Origin: Nostoc sp. ATCC 53789
Lineage (GTDB): Bacteria; Cyanobacteriota; Cyanobacteriia; Cyanobacteriales; Nostocaceae
Direction of reading: 5' to 3'
Length of the DNA: 64,000 nt
Assembly (NCBI RefSeq): GCF_009873495.1
Contig: NZ_CP046703.1
Coordinates: forward strand, 4,010,501 to 4,074,500
Shown: positions 8,841-17,509 of the stretch, piece by piece
Numbering within the stretch: position 1 is the stretch's first letter
Layout: every line of letters begins with the position of its first letter
Translations under genes and position numbers: made by a program
Notes under the pieces: model-generated
The model's input: the letters and a program-made list of their open reading frames with translations, nothing else
Database searches by the model: none
Told to the model about the DNA's origin: nothing

Positions 8841-8887
8841 TCTATATATCGACTTAGGAGAGACGTGATTAATCGCTGAATTAGGAG

Positions 8888-8907
8888 AGACGCGATGAAT
8901 CGCGTCT
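8888..8907. repeat. Small palindrome AGACGCGA-TGAA-TCGCGTCT
   Basis: A perfect 8-bp stem with a 4-base loop, 47 bases after aroC. A diverged copy (GAGACGTGATTAATCGC) lies just before it. The same core is in the inner palindrome of the element at 19152-19285, so this is a dispersed repeat family. There is no following T-run. Confidence 0.7.
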
Positions 8908-8938
8908 GTACAAGAGTTGGAAGTACGAGGGAATAATT

Positions 8939-8970
8939 AATTCCCAATTCCCAATTCCCAATTCCCATTT
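8939..8970. repeat. TTCCCAA short tandem repeats
   Basis: About four copies of TTCCCAA directly before the convergent DUF3288 gene. Confidence 0.75.
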
Positions 8971-9267
8971 CTAATTCCAATCCTGTTCGTCTTTTTTACC
9001 GCGACTTTTGTAAATACCGCCCAAATCGTGAATTTTGCGAGTTTTCTCAAAAAGCTCAGTTTCGGTCAAACCCCACTGCTGCAAGACTTTATTTAGGTCT
9101 TTTTGGATGTCTCTTGCGCCTGGAAAGCCTTGATAACGCATTCGTAGCCTAGCTAATTCTGCTAAGTTATAGTCTGTCGCCTCTTGAGCGAGTAAGATAT
9201 CAATAAGGGGGCGATCGCGATTATAAAGAGGGTGTTGTTGGTCTTTACCAACCGTTGGTTCAATCAT
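8971..9267 (-). CDS. DUF3288 family protein
   Basis: 98 residues, charged, soluble and mostly helical. The sequence around KDQQHPLYNRDRPLIDILL and LARLRMRYQGFPGARDIQ matches my recall of DUF3288, a family found in cyanobacteria with no known function. Its position convergent with aroC gives no functional link. The C-terminal tail is Lys/Asp-rich (SRGKKDEQDWN). Confidence 0.8.
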   Translation of the reverse strand: MIEPTVGKDQQHPLYNRDRPLIDILLAQEATDYNLAELARLRMRYQGFPGARDIQKDLNKVLQQWGLTETELFEKTRKIHDLGGIYKSRGKKDEQDWN

Positions 9268-9610
9268 CGTCAGTCCTGAGTATTGTTAGCGGATAGTTAG
9301 GGTTTAGCCCGTTCTGAGTCCTGAGTTCTAAGTTTAGCCGAGAGCAGAGGAGCAGAAAAGGCAAAAAAAATCATCTTCTCCACGGAAAAGTTAATTGTAA
9401 AATTGAGAACTCCTTACTTACTCCTAACCTCTAACTCACAACTCTTAAATCCTCTTAGACGGCTAGTACACCTGATGTCTTACGGCTCTCACCACTGCCA
9501 CTTAACTTTAAATAAAGTTACATTAGTCCTTAAGAAAATACAAAAAACTTTAGATGAGGGTGAATTTTATATCACCCAAAGTCCAAGCAGCGAGGGAGCA
9601 AGAACCCATT
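9268..9610. other. Intergenic region carrying the clpC promoter and leader
   Basis: About 340 bases between the divergent DUF3288 and clpC genes. An apparent 71-codon plus-strand frame overlaps the clpC start and has no recognisable features, so I regard it as non-coding. A GAGGGAG sequence near 9591, about 13 bases before the clpC ATG, is a possible ribosome-binding site. Confidence 0.4.
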
Positions 9611-12064
9611 ATGTTTGAACACTTCACTTCCGAAGCCATTAGAGTAATTATGCTAGCTCAGGAAGAAGCACGTCGCCTGGGACACAATTTCGTAGGAACT
9701 GAACAAATTCTCCTGGGTTTGATGGGAGAAGGAACTGGGGTTGCTGCTAAAGTGCTGGCCGAATTAGGCGTTACCCTCAAAGACGCGCGTCGTGAGGTAG
9801 AAAAAATTATTGGTAGGGGTTCTGGCTTTGTACCACCAGAAATTCCTTTCACTCCCAAGGTGAAAAGCCTCTTCGAGCAATCTTTTAAAGAAGCTCATAG
9901 TCTGGGACAGAATTACATCAACACAGAACACTTACTCTTAGGATTAACTGAGGCTGGTGAAGGTGTCGCCGCCAAAGTCCTGCAAAATCTGGGAGTTGAC
10001 TTCAAGAGTGTCCGTAGTGCCATAGTTCGCCGTTTGGGTGAAAATGCACCTGCTTTCGCTGGTAGTGGTAATCAAAAGCGCACCCAACCGCTAACGATGG
10101 AAGAATATGGCAGAAATTTGACCAAATTAGCGCAAGAAGGCAGACTCGACCCTGTAGTTGGTCGTGAGAAGGAAATTGAGCGGGCTATCCAAATTCTCGG
10201 TCGCCGCACTAAGAATAATCCCGTGTTGATTGGAGAACCAGGAGTTGGTAAAACTGCGATCGCAGAAGGTCTAGCTCAACGAATTATCAACCAAGATGTT
10301 CCCGAAACCTTACAGGATAAGCAAGTTATCAGCCTCGATATGGGGTCATTGGTAGCTGGAACTCGATTCCGTGGCGATTTTGAAGAACGCATCAAAAAAG
10401 TTGTGGAAGAAGTTCGCACTGTCGGCAACATCATTCTGGTAATTGACGAAATTCACACCTTGGTTGGTGCTGGTGGTACAGAAGGTGGTTTGGATGCAGC
10501 CAACATCCTCAAGCCTGCCTTAGCACGGGGTGAACTCCAGTGTATCGGCGCAACAACCCTGGATGAGTATCGCAAGCACATCGAGCGTGATGCCGCCCTA
10601 GAGCGTCGTTTCCAACCAATTATGGTTGGTGAACCCTCGGTAGAAGAAACCGTACAAATTCTTTACGGCTTGCGCGGCGCTTATGAACAGCACCACAAAG
10701 TCACAATTTTGGATTCGGCACTTGTCGCAGCCGCAGAATTATCAGACCGCTATATTAGCGATCGCTTCTTGCCAGATAAGGCAATAGACTTAATTGATGA
10801 AGCTGGTTCTCGCGTTCGTCTGCGGAACTCCCAAAGTTCTCCCAATAAAGAACTCAAGCGTGAACTCGCTGGCGTTACCAAAGAAAAAGAAGCAGCAGTC
10901 AGAGTCCAAGATTTTGACAAAGCTGTAACTCTACGCGACCAAGAGTTAAAACTCGCAGAACAACTGCAAGCAACATTTACACCAAACGAGCAACCTGTCA
11001 ACTGCACCGTCGTTGACGAAGAAGACATTGCTCAAATCGTTGCCTCTTGGACTGGCGTACCAGTCAACAAACTGACTGAATCTGAGTCAGAGTTGCTTCT
11101 GCACCTAGAAGACACTCTGCATCAACGCCTCATCGGTCAAGAACAAGCAGTCTCGGCTGTATCTCGCGGTATCCGTCGCGCCCGCGTCGGCTTGAAAAAT
11201 CCCAATCGTCCCATTGCTAGCTTTATCTTCTCTGGGCCTACCGGAGTCGGTAAAACAGAATTGGCGAAGGCACTAGCTTCCTACTTCTTCGGTGCGGAAG
11301 ACTCGATGATTCGGCTAGATATGTCCGAATACATGGAAAGTCATACTGTCGCCAAGCTCATTGGTTCGCCTCCTGGTTACGTCGGATACGACGAAGGCGG
11401 ACAACTTACAGAAGCCGTGCGGCGGAAACCTTACACAGTGTTGCTATTCGACGAAATCGAAAAAGCACACCCCGATGTATTCAATATGCTGCTGCAAATC
11501 TTGGATGACGGTCATCTTACCGATGCCAAAGGTCGGAAAGTTGACTTCAAGAACACGCTGATCATTTTGACTTCCAACATCGGTTCCAAGGTAATTGAAA
11601 AAGGTGGTAGTGGTTTAGGCTTTGACTTCGACACTCAAGCCGATGCTAGTTATAACCGCATCCGCACCTTGGTAAATGAGGAATTGAAAGCTTACTTCCG
11701 TCCTGAGTTCCTAAACCGTCTTGATGAAATTATCGTCTTCACCCAGCTTTCTAGGGATGAAGTGAAGCAAATTGCTGAAATTATGCTTCGTGAAGTTTCT
11801 AAACGCTTGACAGAAAAGGGAATTATTCTTGAAGTTAGCGATCGCTTCAAAGAACTTGTAGTACAAGAAGGCTATAACCCTAGCTATGGCGCTAGGCCAT
11901 TACGTCGGGCAATTATGCGCCTCCTTGAAGATTCTCTCGCTGAAGCAATGCTGTCTGGTCAAATTACAGATGGAGACACAGCGCTTATCGATGTTGATGA
12001 TGACTCTCAGGTGAGAGTGCAAAAATTAGAAAAACGAGAATTGCTCTTAGCAAATGTTGGCTAA
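9611..12064 (+). CDS. clpC: ClpC, AAA+ unfoldase of the Clp protease
   Basis: 817 residues. ClpC unfolds proteins and feeds them to ClpP. The domain order is complete: a duplicated Clp N-domain (residues about 1-150), AAA module D1 (Walker [10 protein letters not shown] near 207, Walker [13 protein letters not shown]), a middle region with a UVR-like segment, and AAA module D2 (Walker [10 protein letters not shown] near 542, [15 protein letters not shown]). The C-terminal domain carries [19 protein letters not shown]. The start chosen is the conserved [18 protein letters not shown] longer in-frame extension to 9554 adds 19 residues not typical of the family and is rejected. A strong terminator lies about 120 bases downstream. 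Confidence 0.97.
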   Translation: MFEHFTSEAIRVIMLAQEEARRLGHNFVGTEQILLGLMGEGTGVAAKVLAELGVTLKDARREVEKIIGRGSGFVPPEIPFTPKVKSLFEQSFKEAHSLGQNYINTEHLLLGLTEAGEGVAAKVLQNLGVDFKSVRSAIVRRLGENAPAFAGSGNQKRTQPLTMEEYGRNLTKLAQEGRLDPVVGREKEIERAIQILGRRTKNNPVLIGEPGVGKTAIAEGLAQRIINQDVPETLQDKQVISLDMGSLVAGTRFRGDFEERIKKVVEEVRTVGNIILVIDEIHTLVGAGGTEGGLDAANILKPALARGELQCIGATTLDEYRKHIERDAALERRFQPIMVGEPSVEETVQILYGLRGAYEQHHKVTILDSALVAAAELSDRYISDRFLPDKAIDLIDEAGSRVRLRNSQSSPNKELKRELAGVTKEKEAAVRVQDFDKAVTLRDQELKLAEQLQATFTPNEQPVNCTVVDEEDIAQIVASWTGVPVNKLTESESELLLHLEDTLHQRLIGQEQAVSAVSRGIRRARVGLKNPNRPIASFIFSGPTGVGKTELAKALASYFFGAEDSMIRLDMSEYMESHTVAKLIGSPPGYVGYDEGGQLTEAVRRKPYTVLLFDEIEKAHPDVFNMLLQILDDGHLTDAKGRKVDFKNTLIILTSNIGSKVIEKGGSGLGFDFDTQADASYNRIRTLVNEELKAYFRPEFLNRLDEIIVFTQLSRDEVKQIAEIMLREVSKRLTEKGIILEVSDRFKELVVQEGYNPSYGARPLRRAIMRLLEDSLAEAMLSGQITDGDTALIDVDDDSQVRVQKLEKRELLLANVG

Positions 12065-12181
12065 TTTTATACCCGATCGCTTTTTGCTGTAATATTTGAG
12101 AAATAATTAGCCTCTCATCTAAGTAGAGGCGATCGCAGGGTCATCTTCGACAAACATAAAGTGAAATGGTATTATTTCTCA

Positions 12182-12210
12182 CCCCTAGTAGATATACTAG
12201 GGGCTTTTTT
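12182..12210 (+). terminator. Rho-independent terminator after clpC
   Basis: A perfect 9-bp stem CCCCTAGTA / TACTAGGGG with a GATA tetraloop is followed by CTTTTTT. This is the clearest terminator in the window. It lies between clpC and the toxin-antitoxin pair. Confidence 0.88.
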
Positions 12211-12293
12211 ATGCAATTTTCTTGGAAGTGGGCAATACCCACTTACCCACAGATGTTTATAATGAGTTTAGGATATAGCAGCATAGCAGCAAT

Positions 12294-12584
12294 ATGATTG
12301 AAAATCAGGACTTCCAAATAGTTAAAGATAGTGTCAAAACTGATGGCAAAGGACGATTAACCTTGGGTACTGTTGCCAAAGCAAAGAGCTATCGAGTGCT
12401 GATTAATGAGTTAGGACAAATTCTGCTAGATCCAATTGTAAGCATTCCACAAAGAGAACTTTGGATATGGCAAAATTCTATAGCTCGTAGCTCATTAGAA
12501 GTTGGCATAAAACAGGCAAGTTCTGGTGAACTTCACGACTTAGGTTCGTTTGCCCAGTATGCGGATTTAGAAATTGATGAATAG
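12294..12584 (+). CDS. Probable antitoxin with an AbrB-like N-terminus
   Basis: 96 residues. The stretch KTDGKGRLTLGTVAKAKSYRVLINELGQILLDPI looks like a SpoVT/AbrB-type swapped-hairpin DNA-binding domain, and the C-terminal part is acidic and helical (SSLEVGIKQASSGELHDLGSF). A RelE/ParE-like gene follows 85 bases downstream on the same strand, which supports an antitoxin role: it would bind the toxin and repress the pair's promoter. The 85-base gap is larger than in most such pairs. The assignment is by organisation and pattern. Confidence 0.65.
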   Translation: MIENQDFQIVKDSVKTDGKGRLTLGTVAKAKSYRVLINELGQILLDPIVSIPQRELWIWQNSIARSSLEVGIKQASSGELHDLGSFAQYADLEIDE

Positions 12585-12669
12585 AGGATGTCACCAGGAC
12601 ACTAGCCGTGAACAGTGATTTTAAAACATAATCCTTGTCACAAGGGTTAATCTACCAAACTGAGCAATA

Positions 12670-12960
12670 GTGAATTTTAAGATAATATTTTCAAGCGAGG
12701 CTAGTACAGCACTAGCTAAACTACAACAAACTGACTCTAAGAAGTACCAAAAAGTTTTAAAAACGCTGGGTTTAATGGAAACAAACCTACGACACCCTAG
12801 TTTGAATACTCACAAATATGAATCTTTATCAGGGCCAAATGGAGAAGAAATTTTTGAAGCCTATGTAGAAAACAAAACACCTGCTGCTTTTCGAGTTTTT
12901 TGGTATTACGGATCTGAACAAGGAGTTATAACTATCCTGACTATTACACTTCATCCTTGA
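12670..12960 (+). CDS. Probable RelE/ParE-family toxin
   Basis: 96 residues starting at GTG. The opening FKIIFSSEASTALAKLQ and the end AAFRVFWYYGSEQGVITILTITLHP fit the beta-alpha-beta layout of RelE/ParE toxins: an N-terminal strand and helix pair, then strands with the catalytic-side Arg in FRVFW and a final His-Pro. RelE-type members cut mRNA on the ribosome, while ParE-type members act on gyrase. Which applies here is not clear. It is paired with the AbrB-like gene upstream. Confidence 0.65.
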   Translation: MNFKIIFSSEASTALAKLQQTDSKKYQKVLKTLGLMETNLRHPSLNTHKYESLSGPNGEEIFEAYVENKTPAAFRVFWYYGSEQGVITILTITLHP

Positions 12961-12998
12961 TGATACCGTTGCAACTTAGTGTTATAAACAACTCATTT

Positions 12999-14093
12999 CT
13001 ATACTGATTCCTCTGGCAACAATTCTGATGCTACTTCACTTTTAACTACATCCTCAGAATCACCAGATTTAGAAAAACCATCTGCTGCATCCTTGATAAA
13101 ACCAGCCACAGGTACTGCAATTAGCAAACCTAAAACTCCACCGACATTAGTTCCTACAAGTAAAGCAATTAACACCCATATTGGTCTAAGCCCAGTAAAT
13201 CTGCCTAAAAGCCGTGGTGCGATCGCCTGATCGATTAACTGGTCAATAACAACAGCTACCGCAAAAACCTTCACTGCTAGCCAAAAGTCATGTGTGGCTA
13301 TTATGAAAGTTATTACAACCACGCTGACGACATCGCCAAAGGGAATTAAGCTCAAAAGCCCGACTCCCAAACCAAAGAGTAAAGCAAACTGGACTTGAAA
13401 AGCTAAAAACATTAATGTTTCTGAAACTCCCATCAGCAAAGCCAAAGTTCCTTGCCCAATCAAGTAATTTTGAAAGTTTTGCTGAATAGACTGGCTTACT
13501 TGTTGGGCAAAATTACCCGGTAACTTCTTAAATATCTCCTCCCAAATTCTTGGGCCATCTAACAAGAGGTAAAAAGTTATTACTACTATGATTAAGGCAT
13601 CAGAAACACTATCAATCGTATCTACAATAATGCTTAAAAGTTTATCCGTAACGAACTCTAATTCATTAGGTAATTGGTCAGTTACTTGTGTTAATAGGTG
13701 ACTTAAATTCACATTTAATTTGTGCTTAAAGAACCAATTATTTAAAATTTGAAGTTTTTCTTCGCTAGAATCAATCCATTGAGGAAGAACTTTCATCATC
13801 TCATTAAATTGCTCTAACACAATAGGAACTAAAGTGATACCCAGAGCAACGATAATTATCAATGCTGATATAAAAACTAATGATACTGCATAGCCACGTT
13901 TCACTCCTTGCTTTTGAAGAATGGCAACAGGATAGTTTAAAACGAATGCAAGCAAAGTAGCTAAGACAAGAATTGTTACGACAGGTTGAAAATTGTTAAC
14001 AAGCAAAAATGCTAGCCAACCATTGAGAAACACTAGGGGAAATAACAGCGTAAAAATTAACCATCTAAGTAGTTGATTGAGTGGAAAATTCAT
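12999..14093 (-). CDS. AI-2E family transporter (PerM/UPF0118)
   Basis: 364 residues of an integral membrane protein with about seven to eight hydrophobic segments. Two lie at the N-terminus (LLRWLIFTLLFPLVFLNGWLAF, ILVLATLLAFVLNYPVAIL), and a run of segments fills the C-terminal half. A soluble helical region (QFNEMMKVLPQWIDSSEEKLQ) sits between residues about 95 and 160. The signature end GLRPIWVLIALLVGTNVGGVLGLLIAVPVAG is typical of the family. Members export quorum signals or act as sodium/proton exchangers; the substrate here is unknown. Confidence 0.88.
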   Translation of the reverse strand: MNFPLNQLLRWLIFTLLFPLVFLNGWLAFLLVNNFQPVVTILVLATLLAFVLNYPVAILQKQGVKRGYAVSLVFISALIIIVALGITLVPIVLEQFNEMMKVLPQWIDSSEEKLQILNNWFFKHKLNVNLSHLLTQVTDQLPNELEFVTDKLLSIIVDTIDSVSDALIIVVITFYLLLDGPRIWEEIFKKLPGNFAQQVSQSIQQNFQNYLIGQGTLALLMGVSETLMFLAFQVQFALLFGLGVGLLSLIPFGDVVSVVVITFIIATHDFWLAVKVFAVAVVIDQLIDQAIAPRLLGRFTGLRPIWVLIALLVGTNVGGVLGLLIAVPVAGFIKDAADGFSKSGDSEDVVKSEVASELLPEESV

Positions 14094-14275
14094 AATTAAT
14101 TTAAAACTAAAATTATTCTAGTTACTAGATTTAACTGGTGAAATATACTCAACGGTAAGAACATGAAAAAAATCTTCCCAATACTTCTCTACGAGAGGCT
14201 GCGCCCTAAGCGTAGCTATGCCGCAGGCTTTACGACTACGCTCAGTAGAAGTTCCCAATTCCCCATTCCCAATTA
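14094..14275. repeat. Repeat-rich spacer before pyrF-pyrE
   Basis: Contains a GAGGCTGCGCCCTAAGCGTAG-like dispersed repeat (about 14194-14245) and a short TTCCCAA tract. No gene is seen. Confidence 0.55.
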
Positions 14276-15733
14276 TTAACTTTCAGCAAAAGCTAAAAAT
14301 TGCTCCTCATTTATTCGTCCTGCTTGATAAAGAGTATTGGTAATTTCTGAAATAGTTAAAACTGAATGGCTACGATAACCATTTTGCTGTAACCTATCTT
14401 TCACACCTTGTTCATGATCGATAAGTACCACAATATCATTAACATTTAATCCTGCTGATTCTAACTTTCCTGCGCCTTCCATAACACTTTTGCCACTGAT
14501 GAGAATATCGTCAACTACCACAACTGTTTCGCCAGGATGAAAGTGACCCTCAATAACTCTGCGCGTTCCGTGGGCCTTTACTTCTTTACGGGGGAAAATC
14601 ATTGGACAATGAAGGCGCAAAGCTAAACCAGTCGCGGTAGGCAAAGAACCATAGGGAATACCTGCTAATCTATCAAAATTGAGATTCTTCAAAATATCCT
14701 CATAGGCTGTGAGAACTTGATTAAAAACTTGAGGATTAGAAATAATTTTGCGTAAGTCGATGTAATAAGGGAATATCGCTCCTGATGCTTGGACAAAGCT
14801 GCCAAACATAATACAGTCAATGTCATAAAGTTGTAAAATCAAATCCTGGTAGGGGTGCTGATTTAGAAAACAAACATCAGGAAACCATACAGAACATGTA
14901 GAATTTTCGTGAATAATTTCAGTTTTTAGTTGATTAATTTCTGCGCGTAAAGACTCGACTTCCTGAGATAATTGTGTGTTTCCCAACATATCTTGAGGAA
15001 CAGGAATCAGCAAACCATCACCGTTAGCATTCAACCCTGCTTCTAAAATTTGTCTTAGGTTTCCACCCTTCGCCCAGATGCTACGCGCCATAATAATCCG
15101 TTCCGGTGCGATCGCTCGAATCTGTGCCAAAACTTCAGCATTTGTAGTTCCTACTTCCAAACCCAATTGTTCTGGAGTTCCCCAGGTTTTTGATTCTTTT
15201 ACTACCTGTAAATAAAGGGGTGACTCGTTTGTGGGATATTGCTGTAAAGCTTCTGCACCTGGATTAGAAGTACAGCATAAGATAAATACCGCTTTTTCAG
15301 GATAGACCAAAAAAGGTGCTACATGATCTTGTCCTGTATAGGGACTAAGAGTGATTGCATCCACCTGCCATTCTGTAAACACAGTTTGGGCAAAAATGGT
15401 ACTAGTATTTAAGTCACCGTGTTTGGCATCTAAAATTACTGGGATGTGCGCTGGAATCGCTGCTAAAGTTTTGTACAGCAGTTCTAAACCGGGAATACCT
15501 AACGCTTCGTAGAAGCCAAGTGTCGGTTTATAAGCACAAACGTAACCAGCAGTTTCCGCAATAATGAATTGTAACCACTTTTCCAAACCAGCGATGAGTT
15601 CTTCAGATTCATAACGCACAGGCATCATTTCTGGATTTGGATCAAGTCCTACAAATAGTAAGCTTTGATTTTGCAAGATACTACGATTCAATTTATCAAA
15701 AAAGTTCATTTTTTTTAAAGAGTCATTTGTCAT
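14276..15733 (-). CDS. pyrF-pyrE: Bifunctional OMP decarboxylase / orotate phosphoribosyltransferase (PyrF-PyrE fusion)
   Basis: 485 residues joining the last two steps of UMP synthesis. Residues about 10-270 are the decarboxylase, with FVGLDPNPEMMP, the catalytic VILDAKHGDLNTS and the phosphate-binding IMARSIWAKGG. Residues about 290-485 are the transferase, with the PRPP loop VVVVDDILISGKSVMEGA and the LPTATGLALRLHCP block. The order is the reverse of the animal UMP synthase and is known from cyanobacteria. The start is uncertain: the first eight codons lie in a TCATTTG repeat tract, and the internal Met at 15709 (MNFFDKL) is an alternative. Confidence 0.93.
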   Translation of the reverse strand: MTNDSLKKMNFFDKLNRSILQNQSLLFVGLDPNPEMMPVRYESEELIAGLEKWLQFIIAETAGYVCAYKPTLGFYEALGIPGLELLYKTLAAIPAHIPVILDAKHGDLNTSTIFAQTVFTEWQVDAITLSPYTGQDHVAPFLVYPEKAVFILCCTSNPGAEALQQYPTNESPLYLQVVKESKTWGTPEQLGLEVGTTNAEVLAQIRAIAPERIIMARSIWAKGGNLRQILEAGLNANGDGLLIPVPQDMLGNTQLSQEVESLRAEINQLKTEIIHENSTCSVWFPDVCFLNQHPYQDLILQLYDIDCIMFGSFVQASGAIFPYYIDLRKIISNPQVFNQVLTAYEDILKNLNFDRLAGIPYGSLPTATGLALRLHCPMIFPRKEVKAHGTRRVIEGHFHPGETVVVVDDILISGKSVMEGAGKLESAGLNVNDIVVLIDHEQGVKDRLQQNGYRSHSVLTISEITNTLYQAGRINEEQFLAFAES

Positions 15734-15790
15734 TTGTCATTGGTCATTGGTCATTTGTCATTGGTCATTGGTCATTAGTTACTGGTCATT
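15721..15790. repeat. TCATTGG/TCATTTG short tandem repeats
   Basis: About ten heptamer variants overlap the 5' end of pyrF-pyrE, so repeat expansion here may have moved or altered the start region of that gene. Confidence 0.8.
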
Positions 15791-15831
15791 ATTATTACCT
15801 GCATCTCTCTATCTGCATGACCATAGTTTTT

Positions 15832-15845
15832 TAAGTAAGTTGGCG
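15832..15845. repeat. Solo end of a small inverted-repeat element
   Basis: TAAGTAAGTTGGCG is identical to the terminal repeat of the element at 29074-29197. No opposite end was found nearby, so this is probably a remnant. Confidence 0.5.
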
Positions 15846-15926
15846 CGAAAAAACAAAAGTATGTTGCGAAACATAAATAGGCTTAAAACCTTTACTCATG
15901 ACCAATGACAAAGGACAAAGGACAAA

Positions 15927-16520
15927 CTAAAACATTGATTCTGTTAATTCAGTACCACCAGCTTTTTGCCCTAATTGATAGTGAATCACTGCAAATAAGA
16001 TAACCATCGGGACTGAGGCAAAGTGAACAATTCGCAATGCTTGCCAATTGCCAAACAAATCCACAATCCAGGGAAATTGAGCAGGTTTATACATTCCTAT
16101 CCCTGTAAATAACGCCAGCAGCAAGATCGGAATAATTGCTGTATACGCAATTCGATGCCAAGCATAAATTAGGCGCTTGGAATTATGACTTTTTTGTAAT
16201 GCTTTGAAGTCATTCGCACCGACAAACCGATGTCGCCAGCGTCGGGTAATTAAAATGTAAATTCCATACCACAAGAGATTGAGTGAGAATAGCCACATTG
16301 CAGCAAAATGCCAGTGTCTACCTCCTGCAAGCCAACCTCCTAACGTAAAGATGGGAGGAATGTGCAAACCTGCACGTCCACCAAAAACAGGGTTGGCGTT
16401 GTAAATTTGTAGTCCACTGGTGAGCATGATAAACAGGCTAATGATGTTACACCAGTGGAAAATTTTGGCTGCGATCGCTTGAGTCGGTCGCTTTCGAGTT
16501 TGAGAGGGGGTCAAAGTCAT
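15927..16520 (-). CDS. Cytochrome b/b6-domain membrane protein (cytochrome b561-like)
   Basis: 197 residues from the ATG at 16520. It has four hydrophobic segments and spaced His residues suited to b-haem binding: FHWCNIISLFIMLTSGLQ, GGRHWHFAAMWLFSLNLLWYGIYI, LIYAWHRIAYTAIIPILLLALFTG and ALRIVHFASVPMVILFAVIHYQLG. The family includes membrane anchors of hydrogenases, formate dehydrogenases and thiosulfate or sulfoxide reductases. No catalytic partner gene is adjacent, so the electron donor and acceptor are unknown. A longer frame to 16607 adds residues translated from a GGGCATT-type repeat and is rejected. Confidence 0.85.
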   Translation of the reverse strand: MTLTPSQTRKRPTQAIAAKIFHWCNIISLFIMLTSGLQIYNANPVFGGRAGLHIPPIFTLGGWLAGGRHWHFAAMWLFSLNLLWYGIYILITRRWRHRFVGANDFKALQKSHNSKRLIYAWHRIAYTAIIPILLLALFTGIGMYKPAQFPWIVDLFGNWQALRIVHFASVPMVILFAVIHYQLGQKAGGTELTESMF

Positions 16521-17292
16521 AGATTTTGACTGATAAAATTTGCTGTTTATCTGTCCTAAAAATTGGGCATGGGGCACTGGGAATTGGGCACAGGAAGAAT
16601 CAACCAAGCATAAGCGTCTGTCTTGAGTAAATAGCCCTGCAAATTTGGGGGTGGTATTGCTTACCCTTATTTTCCCATTTTATGATTCAGTATTTTGGCA
16701 AAGATGTTCGCTACTGTTTTAACTTTAAGTATAAGTGTGACTAGTGTTGTTTCGATACAAAAATACTGGGGCGTGTCATCAATTAAACCAGATAACAGAA
16801 GCAGCTAAATAAATCGCACCCAAACATAGTCAGCTTATGTTACAAGTACAGCCTGCTGCTTGAAATCATATTTAAGCGAACGTTTGCATAGCGTATAAGT
16901 TGTATAGTTTGTACTAAACATTTTTATTTTTAAGTATTTTAATGGTATTGATATAGGACTCATATTTGATTTTTGAAATATACGTAGAGTGCGTTACGCT
17001 ACGCGATAACGTACCCTACACATACTTAGATTTTTTCAGAAATCAAATCGGATTCCTATACTAAGAATAAAAATATTTCTTTCCAAAAAAATAGATCCAA
17101 CGTTTTGAGAATAACTAGATAAAAATCTGTCTTTGGAAATATATCTTTTGGAATTATTTATTTTTAAATAACAACTGAAGTAATGTATGTGCCGATAAAT
17201 AAACATTTGAACTACATTTAATGATATAGATATTCTTGTATGATACTTACAATCAAGTTTAGCGATAAAAACATCAATAAATAAGATAAAAA
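16521..17292. other. Long AT-rich intergenic region with a nested inverted-repeat element
   Basis: About 770 bases between divergent genes. It contains the 109-base inverted-repeat element at 16952-17060, listed separately. The rest is AT-rich with no convincing gene. Confidence 0.45.
16952..17060. mobile_element. MITE-like inverted-repeat element (109 bp)
   Basis: Imperfect 27-base arms (16952-16978 and 17034-17060) both read TATAGGA, then ATTTGATT, then TGAAA when taken inward. The centre has a second, smaller palindrome (GTGCGTTACGCTACGCGATAACG). It has no coding capacity, consistent with a non-autonomous element. Confidence 0.6.
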
Positions 17293-17487
17293 ATGCCTAG
17301 ACTCGTAGGACAGCGCTCTAATACTGGAGCTAATATCACCGTTTTCATTATCCTGATCGCCATCTTTGGGGTACTTCTCGAATACTTTGGCATGATTGAT
17401 ATCGTTCCCGGTTTTGGCCGAGAAGGACGATATTTTCAGATAAAAGGTCAGGCAACCAATGAACAAGTAATTAAACAACCAAATTAA
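17293..17487 (+). CDS. Small single-span membrane protein (64 aa), function unknown
   Basis: 64 residues with one hydrophobic segment (ANITVFIILIAIFGVLLEYFGMIDIV) after a short basic N-terminus (MPRLVGQRSNTG), and a polar C-terminus. It ends 22 bases before the PRC-barrel gene on the same strand and could be co-transcribed with it. No strong ribosome-binding site is visible. A longer minus-strand frame overlaps it, but this frame has the better membrane-protein pattern and context. Confidence 0.5.
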   Translation: MPRLVGQRSNTGANITVFIILIAIFGVLLEYFGMIDIVPGFGREGRYFQIKGQATNEQVIKQPN

Positions 17488-17509
17488 TAAGAATCTGAAG
17501 GATAGATAA

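Noticed and set aside
9554..9610. N-terminal extension of ClpC
   Set aside because: The conserved family start is [10 protein letters not shown] at 9611.
9403..9618. 71-codon plus-strand frame before clpC
   Set aside because: No protein-like features and it overlaps the real clpC start.
16521..16607. N-terminal extension of the cytochrome b protein
   Set aside because: It is translated from a GGGCATT-type repeat tract. The internal Met at 16520 fits better.
17218..17478. 86-codon minus-strand frame opposite the small membrane protein
   Set aside because: The plus-strand frame has a clear membrane segment and leads into the PRC gene; this one has no family-like pattern.
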